The notes under the pieces are model-generated. The model ran no database searches and was not told where the DNA came from. It saw only the letters and a list, made by a program, of their open reading frames with translations. From Solidesulfovibrio magneticus (GTDB taxonomy: Bacteria; Desulfobacterota; Desulfovibrionia; Desulfovibrionales; Desulfovibrionaceae), in the NCBI GenBank assembly GCA_002482565.1, contig DLGG01000207.1, forward strand, positions 1-42,873: DNA of 42,873 nt. The letters run 5' to 3'. The stretch's first letter is position 1, and the number at the start of each line of letters is the position of its first letter. Made by a program: the position numbers and the translations under genes. Below are positions 37,001 to 42,873 of this stretch, one piece after another.

Positions 37001-40000
37001 CCGACCACGCCGAGCACGGACCCGATGGTGCCCAGCACCGACGTGCCGGCCATGGCCGCCGTCTCGGCGGCCGAGTAGGTCGAGGCCACTGCCTCGGTTC
37101 CGACCGAAAAATAGTCGCTCGAGAATTTGCCAAGGCTGGAGACGTCGATGCCCTCGGCGAAAATGTCGGACAGGGCGTTGCCGCCGCCCAGGAACAGGGT
37201 GTTGCCCGAGGAGGCGGCCGTGGTCAGGTAGTCGCCGATGGCGTTGCCCGAGGATTTGCCGACGTAATCGCCGAGGGTCTTAATGGCGTCGAGGCCGTCG
37301 CCCAGGGAGCCGCCCGACGATTTCGAGCCGGTCAGACTGGACAGGCTCAAGCCGCCCGAGCCGGAGCCGGAGAACAGCCCGCCGACCAGGTCCTCAAGCT
37401 GCTGCTGGACGAGCTTCTCGACGAACCCGGCAAAAGCGTCGAGCATCCGCGCCAGCATGTTGCGCCAGAGATCCTCGATGCTGGCCGTACCGTTGCCGAT
37501 GTTGCGGATGAGGTCGCCGATGCCGCCGGACACGCCCTCGATCAAGCCGTCCGTGGCCTCGACCATGCCATCGGCCATGGAATCCCAGCGTTTTTTCGCC
37601 CGGGTCGTCTCGCTCTCGTAGCCGCCAAACGCCAACGACCATTTCGCGGCCAGTGTTTCGCCAAACGATCCCGAGTACTTGGCCTGTTCTTCAAGTTGCG
37701 CTTTAAGGAATGCGTCCCACTGCTCGGCCTCGTCGATCTTGACGGCCGTCTCGTCGCCGGCAATCTCGCGCACGGCCGCCAGGTGGTTTTGCAGGGCGGC
37801 CGCTTCGGAGGCCCAGTACGCCTCCGAGAGCTTGCCGCCCTCGCCCAGGCGGTCCCGCTCGGCCTGGAGCACGTGCTGCTGGTAGGCGTCCCAACGAGAT
37901 TGCGCCCGGGCCACGCCGACGGCGTCCTCCTGGTCGGTGGCGTACCGGGCCTCGCGCAGATCCTCGAGGTACTGCTTGTAGCCCTCCAGCCAGTCGGCCG
38001 CCTCGAGCTGCTGCGGGTCGGACAGATACGTGCCCATGTCTCGGGCGTATTTGGCCGCGCGCTCGACCTCCTTGCCGAAGTCCTTGAGCTGGGCGGCCAT
38101 GCGCAGCACCGGCCAGGCCTGCTCGGCCGCGACCCAGGCGTCGCCAAACCCCTTGGTGTCCCCCTTGGCCCCGATCAGATTGCGGCGGATGTCGCCAAAA
38201 ATTTTGTCGAATTGCTTGTCGACCTTGAGGGTCTCGGACTCCAGACCGCCGGACAGGGAGTCGGACAGGCTGGCGATGGCGTACTGCACCTGGTCAAAAT
38301 AGGCCTCGGCCCGCTCGCCGTAGCGCTCGGCCGCCTGGGCGGCGTTATTATGAGCATCTTTATTTTTATTAAGGGCGGCATTTACCTTATCAAGCTCCTC
38401 CTTGGTGAGCTTTAAATCCTTATTCTTGTCTTTTTGGCTGTCGTTTCCTTTGCTGCTCTTTTGGCTGTCTTCGTATTCTTTATCCCACTGCGCCAGTTCG
38501 GGGATGGTGCCGACGTTGTCGCCGTGCAAGATCTCGGCGGTCCGCATCACCTTGCGCGACCGATCCGCTTCCGCGCGCACCTTGTCGCCGGCCGCCTGGA
38601 GTTTTTGGGCCAGCTCCTCCGGGCCGGAGAGCGCCCAGTCGCTGAAATCCATTTCGCCCTTGATAACAGCGACTCCGGCGGCGATGCTGTTGGAGAATGT
38701 CTGGAATTCGCGGGTGGCGGCCATGAGAACCCATGTCACGCCTTCAATCGAAGCTTCGATTCCGCCAATCGCATGGATGATGGGGTCTTTGTTATCGGTT
38801 ACGGTCTTTGAAAAATCCCGCATCCCCTGAATCATCATGGGGGCTATCTTCTCGCCAATCTCAATGCCAAGCTGCTCCATCGTGTTTCTGTATTCTTTTG
38901 TCACCGCCTCGGATGTCTTCATCCATCTGGCATGGGCCTCTGCTGTCTCGTTCGACCCGTGACGTACTTTGTCGAGCGTATCGCCATAGCGCTCCCACTC
39001 CTGGGCACCGAGACCGGCAATGCCGGTCAGGGCCTCGCTGCTCTCAAACAGCTTGCCCAACGAAAACCCGGAGGCGTCGGCCACGCCTTCCAGTTTTTGC
39101 AGCGTGCCGGCGAACCCGAGCTGCTGCACCATGGCCACGCCGGACTCGTAGCCAAGCGCTTTGAGTACTTTCTCTAGATTTTCCGTTGGCTTGTACAAGC
39201 CAACCATGATCGCCTTCCACTTCGTGGCGGCCTCGGAGGTCGACCCGGACGTCTGGGTCACCAAGGCCAGGCCGGCGGCCATCTCCTGGGAGGACACGCC
39301 GACCAGGTGGGTGACCTCGGCCACGTCGCCAATGACCGGCACCAGCTCGGCAAACGAAGTCTGGCCCAGGTTGTCGATCCGAAACAGCAGATCCGACGCC
39401 TCGGCCGCGCTGCGGATCTCGCCGTCGTAGCCGGCCAGCAGCTTGGTGAGGCCCTTGACCGTTTCGGACTGGGCCACGTGGGCGGCGTCGGAAGCTTTGG
39501 CCGAGGTGGTGAGCAGATCCATGGCCTGGGCCGAGTCCGTCGCGCCCGAGGACAGCACCTGATAGTAGGCCTCCATCATGGCCTTGGGACTGCCCAGGGA
39601 TCGGGGCAACCCCATGATGGTGGCGTCAATGGATTCGAGGCTGTCAGTGGTCACCCGGCCCATGTCGGTCAGGGCTGATTCGTAGCTTGAGAAGCTCGCA
39701 AAAGCCTCCTTGGCGTAGCGAACCCCTTCGCGCAAAGACAGGTAGGCGGCGGCCGCAGCGCCGGCGCGCTTGGCAATTCCAGCGAGAGAGCCTTCCATCC
39801 CGGAAAAACCGGCCTTGGCCCCAAAAAGTTTGTCATTAAGGTCCGCAACCTCCTTTGCGGTCATACCCATCTGGCGGCCGAAAACCTGGACCTCCCTTCG
39901 GGACATATCCGCGCCTTTGGCGACCGCTCCCAGCGCCTTTACCGTTGCTTCAGCGCCCATGCCGCGACGAAACCGCTCCTCCAGTCCGGCAAGGTCCTTG

Positions 40001-40404
40001 TCCATCATGCCGTTTTGCCGGGCCGAGTTGGCAAAGGCCGCCCAGGTATCCTGCAACTTGGTTTCCAAGGCTCGGGCTTCTTTGGTCAGCATGCCCATGC
40101 TTGCGGCGTAGCGGTCGAACTCCTCCCGGGACATGTTCGTGAGCTTCGCCACATTGGCGAGCTGGCGTCCGGCCGCGTCCAGGGCAATGCCCCCGCGCAT
40201 CTCGCTTTCCAGCACGGCCCATTCGCCAGCAGTCGCGCCCACGGCTTCGCCGAGCTTTTCAAAGCCCGCCCGGGCGCGCTTCATCCGGCTGGAGACGTTG
40301 GTGGCAAAAGCCTCGGAAACGGCGTCGGCCTGCTTCAGCTCGGACTGAAAACCGCTGCCGTCTGCGGTCAAAGCGACTTCAAGGGTGCCGGCTCGTAAGC
40401 GCAT
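34075..40404 (-). CDS. Phage tail tape measure protein
   Basis: This encodes 2109 residues. N-terminal coiled-coil (1-230), then the TIGR01760-like core at about 230-560 (SSYESALTDMGRVTTDS, LVTQTSGSTSEAATKWKAIM). A hydrophobic segment lies near 1116-1148 (SVLGTIGSVLGVVGAIGGVV). Long helical regions follow and the C-terminus has the frequent GFATGGMIEGG, GEAVLTERQ signature at about 1998-2040. Tape measures fix tail length and pass DNA; from a rule of thumb of about 0.15 nm per residue this one predicts a tail of about 300 nm. It begins the tail module here; no tail-tube or frameshifting chaperone gene is seen upstream. Confidence 0.93.
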   Translation of the reverse strand: MRLRAGTLEVALTADGSGFQSELKQADAVSEAFATNVSSRMKRARAGFEKLGEAVGATAGEWAVLESEMRGGIALDAAGRQLANVAKLTNMSREEFDRYAASMGMLTKEARALETKLQDTWAAFANSARQNGMMDKDLAGLEERFRRGMGAEATVKALGAVAKGADMSRREVQVFGRQMGMTAKEVADLNDKLFGAKAGFSGMEGSLAGIAKRAGAAAAAYLSLREGVRYAKEAFASFSSYESALTDMGRVTTDSLESIDATIMGLPRSLGSPKAMMEAYYQVLSSGATDSAQAMDLLTTSAKASDAAHVAQSETVKGLTKLLAGYDGEIRSAAEASDLLFRIDNLGQTSFAELVPVIGDVAEVTHLVGVSSQEMAAGLALVTQTSGSTSEAATKWKAIMVGLYKPTENLEKVLKALGYESGVAMVQQLGFAGTLQKLEGVADASGFSLGKLFESSEALTGIAGLGAQEWERYGDTLDKVRHGSNETAEAHARWMKTSEAVTKEYRNTMEQLGIEIGEKIAPMMIQGMRDFSKTVTDNKDPIIHAIGGIEASIEGVTWVLMAATREFQTFSNSIAAGVAVIKGEMDFSDWALSGPEELAQKLQAAGDKVRAEADRSRKVMRTAEILHGDNVGTIPELAQWDKEYEDSQKSSKGNDSQKDKNKDLKLTKEELDKVNAALNKNKDAHNNAAQAAERYGERAEAYFDQVQYAIASLSDSLSGGLESETLKVDKQFDKIFGDIRRNLIGAKGDTKGFGDAWVAAEQAWPVLRMAAQLKDFGKEVERAAKYARDMGTYLSDPQQLEAADWLEGYKQYLEDLREARYATDQEDAVGVARAQSRWDAYQQHVLQAERDRLGEGGKLSEAYWASEAAALQNHLAAVREIAGDETAVKIDEAEQWDAFLKAQLEEQAKYSGSFGETLAAKWSLAFGGYESETTRAKKRWDSMADGMVEATDGLIEGVSGGIGDLIRNIGNGTASIEDLWRNMLARMLDAFAGFVEKLVQQQLEDLVGGLFSGSGSGGLSLSSLTGSKSSGGSLGDGLDAIKTLGDYVGKSSGNAIGDYLTTAASSGNTLFLGGGNALSDIFAEGIDVSSLGKFSSDYFSVGTEAVASTYSAAETAAMAGTSVLGTIGSVLGVVGAIGGVVGLLSGLFGEQKEEIKKVASGYNVQYAGGKTVTSGVDFYSDGSVVGTGASDPAITRQISEAFKDAAEEFSDAAENLGFTVDKLLEGFSMPSMNLTNDQVGTYIDAGTNALAFQALEQAGLRGAFDALAEDGQTYKDQILEFSDAFSSVVGTFSAYGYEVRDVAQITQDQIDTLRAKTVETAQGTSQAIMTMAQSMGATSDQLAQLAANASDGSQALAVTDQQLENLLAADYAEDLLRAVGGEDAFAAIMSNLTANVFDTIGAYAENLGYYEGKAAEAIAKLGDAGVTVDNFWMKFDQAIKDGLTVDEFEAWGKASGWVANINSVTDALADWNDAMVQASQSLDVRLLKAQGLDYEAEKTQLAADAEWALADAREAGYDAAVIARMQLVQEAERLALIAKHASDYADKLRDANRRYAEAVGDSSALVEIAIQENALDLAELAKTFNWSPGSSEEGLFQETQRAGWAEIINMITETADALADSTRAMRADLDARKAAIAGYDEEAEAIQMVAGYADELSQAIEDGLDEDLIAELMQVQIDELAKYWADALEGMRADLADLYRQQSDLLDSLSGNTKSAIEELYALFDRYQAGEEDLADDIIDSLKSIGQAIDAMVKDIYATIYEIRTGDSYTTDDAATVAANSKAYFEEQYALAASGDTEAMANVTSYAKDYLTSLRSSTADQSVYQSGVDYVTSMLSQLGASGSAIGGELSGIGEAVTDDQIEAAREALRRAEVAQLKSQYDALWSQTLGAFQGSDVAKYIQGFADTGLGWQGIIDLFADYEGDGKTRLEEIQSGKINYVEYIGWFLNQYGHGTGYVDWGGALDLWNDHTALPDGVASLYDQSQTAYDSWQALKTQYGFATGGMIEGGIPGEDSVWVLGKPGEAVLTERQTDMLLLLAERIQGVMLGGAAPAVSGRDDLAAEVAELRREVVRQGDRLRQTQERLVENSQAVVSMLTRCGAKEGSLMVVTS

Positions 40405-40486
40405 GGCGAGGTTGCTCCTTACCGTTTATTGCCAGACAACCGGGCATGCGTTATTCGCAGAATTACAGGTGACAAAAGGAGGCCAA

Positions 40487-40795
40487 ATGACGCTCCTGTT
40501 CGACGATACCAAGGCGCTGGAAAAGGCCGTAGGCGAGGAAGCCGCCCGGGCGATCCTGCACATCGTGGAAGCCGCGAAAGAGGAAGCGCTCACCAAGGGC
40601 GATCTGGCGGAGGTCGCCAGCGTGATCCGCGAGGACATCCTCCGGCTGGAAGGCAAGATGGATACCCGCTTTGCCGAAGCCCAGGGCAAGGCCGACAAGC
40701 TGGCCATGCAGGTGAAACTGCTCATCGTGCTGGCGCTGCTCGCCATCGCCATGTTCAGCCCGAATTTGGCGGCGTTGATGAAGTTGGCGAAGTAG
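40487..40795 (+). CDS. Small coiled-coil protein with C-terminal membrane helix
   Basis: This encodes 102 residues. A coiled coil (residues about 35-72, DLAEVASVIREDILRLEGKM) ends in a membrane helix at about 76-93 (LLIVLALLAIAMF). It resembles DUF1640/CCDC90-like small proteins that accompany phages and islands. The ATG at 40487 has AAAAGGAGG. It is divergent from the tape measure gene with a short gap. The function is unknown. Confidence 0.7.
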   Translation: MTLLFDDTKALEKAVGEEAARAILHIVEAAKEEALTKGDLAEVASVIREDILRLEGKMDTRFAEAQGKADKLAMQVKLLIVLALLAIAMFSPNLAALMKLAK

Positions 40796-40843
40796 TTTGA
40801 CTGTCAAGGCAACATTTAACGGGCAAAGATTGGAGTTTAAAAC

Positions 40844-41401
40844 ATGAAAATACTTATACTTTTTATTCTTTCATTCGCCATCAACCAATCGACGGCATTC
40901 GCGACCGAAACAAACGATGTCTACATCGCAATGAAGAGAATGGAAGCCGCAACGCAGTCAGGAATTTCTTACAAAGATTTCGGAAAAGAGATGATCGATC
41001 TACAACTTGCAGTAAACCTGTTCAACGAAAGCAAATCATCCGGCAACAACCCTAGTTTTACTGAACAAATTAACAGAGCTTTCAAATACTACAAACTGTC
41101 TGACTCTTTTTGGAAATACTATATAACAAATGGTTATAAAAGCTCGCCAGGATTCATTATGAAAGTAAGCGAACCAGCAGCAAGGGAATTAATCACCTTG
41201 TTCCCTGACGAAAGCAAAAGTTCCGAAGATGGTGGTTTTTATTTTAAAGAAAAAAATCAAATTGGTTCTTACCGTTACGTGGACAACAAGAGCGCTACAT
41301 CATATCTATGGCGTGAAGCGATAAAAACTCTTGCAGCAGCCAAAGAAGCCATGGACTCCGCAGAGAAACCTAACCCTGTAAAAAAGAATAAGAAAAAGTA
41401 A
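40844..41401 (+). CDS. AT-rich exported protein, moron-like
   Basis: This encodes 185 residues. A signal peptide (MKILILFILSFAINQSTAFA) ends at about residue 20, then a lysine-rich, mostly helical protein (ETNDVYIAMKRMEAATQSG, then KYYKLSDSFWKYYITNGYKS) with a Lys-rich end. No family is recognised. The codon use is rich in A and T, quite unlike its neighbours (clearly below 45% GC). A strong terminator follows directly. This layout fits a recently acquired cargo gene expressed from the lysogen. Confidence 0.75.
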   Translation: MKILILFILSFAINQSTAFATETNDVYIAMKRMEAATQSGISYKDFGKEMIDLQLAVNLFNESKSSGNNPSFTEQINRAFKYYKLSDSFWKYYITNGYKSSPGFIMKVSEPAARELITLFPDESKSSEDGGFYFKEKNQIGSYRYVDNKSATSYLWREAIKTLAAAKEAMDSAEKPNPVKKNKKK

Positions 41402-41414
41402 TCACAACTTTCCC

Positions 41415-41444
41415 AAAGCCCCCGGCCGCCCGGGGGCTTTTTTT
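41415..41444 (+). terminator. Strong rho-independent terminator after the AT-rich gene
   Basis: An 11-bp perfect stem (AAAGCCCCCGG at 41415-41425 and its complement at 41430-41440) with a 4-nt loop runs into TTTTTTT. It lies 13 bp after the stop. Confidence 0.92.
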
Positions 41445-41445
41445 A

Positions 41446-41497
41446 TTCCTCCTTGACCTCCTCGGTGATATTGTCTACCTCGTAACCCAAGGAGGAA
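41446..41497 (+). promoter_or_regulatory. Inverted repeat covering the ribosome site of the RHH gene
   Basis: TTCCTCCTTG (41446-41455) is perfectly complementary to CAAGGAGGAA (41488-41497), which contains the Shine-Dalgarno of the ATG at 41501. Upstream transcripts would fold this shut. TTGACC (41453-41458) within the first arm could be a -35 box (the -10 TACCTC is weak), giving transcripts that lack the arm. Confidence 0.5.
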
Positions 41498-41500
41498 CAA

Positions 41501-41644
41501 ATGGGAGCAGTGAACATCAAAAATTTTCCTGACGACCTCCACCACGAAGCAAAGGTGGCAGCGGCCAAAGACAGAAAACCCCTGCGGGAATGGTTCATCG
41601 AAGCTGTGAAGGAAAAGCTCGAACGAGAAAAAGACTCCAAGTAA
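41501..41644 (+). CDS. Arc-type ribbon-helix-helix protein
   Basis: This encodes 47 residues, too short for most ORF calls. VNIKNFPDDLHHEAKVAAAK has the beta strand and first helix of Arc/MetJ-type RHH proteins and the second helix follows (LREWFIEAVKEKLER). It should bind DNA as a dimer. A strong AAGGAGG precedes the ATG, but it is within the arm of an inverted repeat. No toxin partner is evident next to it; the downstream ORF is unlike known toxins. Confidence 0.75.
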   Translation: MGAVNIKNFPDDLHHEAKVAAAKDRKPLREWFIEAVKEKLEREKDSK

Positions 41645-41646
41645 AC

Positions 41647-41711
41647 GGCCCCAGCCGGGAGGTGCAACTCCCGACCAGGGCCTAACCACAAACAACCTTC
41701 AGAGGAGGTTG
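41647..41711 (+). other. Structured gap between RHH gene and next ORF
   Basis: CGGGAG/CTCCCG (41656-41661, 41668-41673) is nested in GGCCC/GGGCC (41647-41651, 41678-41682). A second short hairpin, CAACCT/AGGTTG (41693-41698, 41706-41711), partly covers the Shine-Dalgarno of the ATG at 41714. There is no T run, so this is not a normal terminator; it could be an operator or an RNA element. Confidence 0.35.
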
Positions 41712-41713
41712 CC

Positions 41714-42013
41714 ATGGCTCGGACCCATGTAATCGACGCCGGCTCTGCCGGCAAGGTCATCCCTTTCCGCACCACCATCACCCCGCAGCAGGCCCTTGGC
41801 CTCATGCGCCGGGCCGGCGCGTTGCTCGACGCCCACGGGGTTTGCCCCCAGCGCCGCACCGCCGCCTTCGGCACGGTCATGGGCCGGCTGCTGTCCAGCC
41901 TGGGATGCCGCCACATGGTGCGTATCCCGGTGCTGGCCTACCGGCAGGCCGGCGAACTGCTGCCCGAAATCGTGGCCGTGACGGCCCGGGAGGTGCGCCA
42001 TGCAGGCCGTTAA
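41714..42013 (+). CDS. Small phage protein, unknown
   Basis: This encodes 99 residues. Mixed structure (TTITPQQALGLMRRAGALLD, RTAAFGTVMGRLLSS). GAGGAGG precedes the ATG. No family is recognised. It overlaps the next ORF by 14 bp. Confidence 0.6.
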   Translation: MARTHVIDAGSAGKVIPFRTTITPQQALGLMRRAGALLDAHGVCPQRRTAAFGTVMGRLLSSLGCRHMVRIPVLAYRQAGELLPEIVAVTAREVRHAGR

Positions 42014-42251
42014 CCGCCGGGATGACCGCCAAGAGCTTCTGAACGGACTGGTCCGCGACGTTTACGCCATCTCCGTGAGTCTAAGCACCCTAAGCACTTT
42101 ACTGGCAAGCAAGGCTGACACCACCGTCAACAACCCGTTGACGGACACGCTGTACGGGACCGCCACCCTGCTCAAGCTGTGCGACGAATCCCTGGACGAC
42201 GTAACCTCTGCCCTGCGCAGTCTGGTCAACCAGGAAGGGGGGATGCAATGA
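42000..42251 (+). CDS. Small helical phage protein, unknown
   Basis: This encodes 83 residues, largely helical (LLNGLVRDVYAISVSLSTLS, then LTDTLYGTATLLKLCDESLD). Overlaps both neighbours (14 bp upstream, ATGA downstream), so it is part of a tightly coupled operon with the antirepressor. Confidence 0.65.
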   Translation: MQAVNRRDDRQELLNGLVRDVYAISVSLSTLSTLLASKADTTVNNPLTDTLYGTATLLKLCDESLDDVTSALRSLVNQEGGMQ

Positions 42252-42499
42252 GCCTCTCCCGCCTGGAATACCAAGCCGACGAACTGGCGATCCTGGGTAG
42301 CGAAACCGCCATCCTGGCCGATCTGCTGGAATGCAAAGCCACCGGCCTGCTAGGAACCCCGCAGGCCGAAACGCTCCACTACATCGTCGGCCAGTTGCGC
42401 CAACACCGGGCGCGGCTGGAAACCATCGAAGGGGCCTTGAACGAGTACTGGAAAGCCGGGCGCATCTGCGTGCTTCCGGCGAAGGACCGGACCAAATGA
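42248..42499 (+). CDS. Small helical phage protein, unknown
   Basis: This encodes 83 residues from the ATG at 42248, an ATGA overlap with the previous gene. Helical (LEYQADELAILGSETAILAD, then LHYIVGQLRQHRARLETIEG). Its stop overlaps the antirepressor start (ATGA). It is paralog-like in size and helix pattern to the preceding ORF. Confidence 0.65.
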   Translation: MSLSRLEYQADELAILGSETAILADLLECKATGLLGTPQAETLHYIVGQLRQHRARLETIEGALNEYWKAGRICVLPAKDRTK

Positions 42500-42873
42500 G
42501 CGCGGTGCAGCCCTTCTTCTTCGACGGCCGACAGGTGCGGGTGAGCACCGACGACGAGGGCGCGCCCTGGTTCGTCGCCAAGGATGTCTGCGACGTGCTT
42601 GGGCTTGGCAATCCGTCAGAAGCGATCCGGCGATTGGACGAGGACGAAAAGGGTTCCCTCAGGATTACTGAGGGAACCTCCCCCCAGGGAGGAAACCCCA
42701 ACATGGCGACCGTCTCCGAATCCGGCCTCTACGCCCTGATCTTCACGAGCCGCAAGCCAGAGGCCAAGGCGTTTCGGAAGTGGGTGACGGGCACGGTGCT
42801 GCCGGCGCTGCGGCGGGAGGGGCGCTATGCCCTGCCCGGGGCCACGGCCAGCGCCGTGCCGGCGCTGCCGGAC
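42496..42873 (+). CDS. BRO-N antirepressor-like protein (partial)
   Basis: The first 126 residues have a clear BRO-N domain: FFFDGRQVRVSTDDEGAPWF, AKDVCDVLGLGNPSEAIRRL, then VSESGLYALIFTSRKPEAKAF and FRKWVTGTVLPALRR. Such phage proteins act as antirepressors or DNA-binding regulators, usually with a C-terminal KilA-C or ANT domain; that part is beyond the edge. Its ATG overlaps the stop of the preceding small gene. Confidence 0.9.
   Translation, partial: MSAVQPFFFDGRQVRVSTDDEGAPWFVAKDVCDVLGLGNPSEAIRRLDEDEKGSLRITEGTSPQGGNPNMATVSESGLYALIFTSRKPEAKAFRKWVTGTVLPALRREGRYALPGATASAVPALPD

Larger units (their letters stand above)
25963..42873. mobile_element. Prophage or phage-derived integrative element (left part)
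   Basis: The element runs from the tRNA-Arg 3' end to beyond the right edge. It contains an integrase, a CI-like repressor with a divergent early operon, an exported-nuclease and BRCT cargo region, a siphovirus-style tail module, and an antirepressor. Capsid, portal, terminase, lysis and replication genes are not seen. The right end is not in the window. Confidence 0.85.

Noticed and set aside
35785..38415. 876-codon open frame antisense to the tape measure gene
   Set aside because: It is the complement of a strongly supported tape measure gene with third-position GC bias; no recognisable domain.
41501..42013. RHH gene plus next ORF as a toxin-antitoxin pair
   Set aside because: The downstream protein shows no toxin motif, and the two are separated by 69 bp of structured sequence rather than overlapping; not supported beyond gene order.

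Overview
The window is about 43 kb of GC-rich bacterial chromosome. Gene content, codon use and the housekeeping clusters fit a Desulfovibrionaceae-type sulfate reducer (Desulfovibrio or Solidesulfovibrio). No 16S gene or other decisive marker is present, so this placement is an inference.

Positions 1 to about 25,740 are ordinary core chromosome. A right-to-left block encodes mfd, a parvulin lipoprotein, a SurA-like chaperone and a RodZ-like protein cut by the left edge. Next come cheW, a small exported protein and an M29 aminopeptidase (all minus strand), infA (plus), and a beta-CASP metallo-beta-lactamase (minus). A short plus-strand run holds a LOG-family protein, a YaiI/DUF188 protein and an unknown membrane protein. 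An enlarged macromolecular-synthesis cluster follows on the minus strand: rpsU, yqeY, mutS2, dnaG and rpoD. To its right are a small membrane protein, an HU protein, rsmA coupled to a glycosyltransferase, and a divergent diguanylate cyclase with a possible sigma-54 promoter.

At 25,886-25,962 lies a tRNA-Arg(CCG) with its own promoter and an encoded CCA end. From there to the right edge the DNA is a prophage or phage-derived element integrated at the tRNA 3' end. A tyrosine integrase sits next to the tRNA. A divergent control region holds a CI-like repressor (plus) and a short early operon (minus): a Cro-like HTH protein, a CII/CP76-like protein, a small unknown protein and an excisionase-like protein. 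A cargo-like cluster encodes a BRCT-domain protein, a small exported protein and an exported staphylococcal-type nuclease. A minus-strand tail module then runs from a 2109-residue tape measure through a tail protein to a tail fibre and a small distal protein. The tail fibre ends in a C-type-lectin-like domain whose last about 33 codons look like the variable region of a diversity-generating retroelement (DGR). To the right are plus-strand small genes (a coiled-coil membrane protein, an AT-rich exported protein with its own terminator, a ribbon-helix-helix protein and three unknown ORFs) and an antirepressor (BRO-N) cut by the edge.

No capsid, portal, terminase, replication or reverse transcriptase gene is visible in the window. 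The element continues to the right, is defective, or makes only tails. The main lead is the DGR-like tail fibre without a local reverse transcriptase. Others are an inverted repeat covering the ribosome-binding site of the ribbon-helix-helix gene, a RodZ-like tail domain on the parvulin lipoprotein, and a nuclease that seems to start at CTG.
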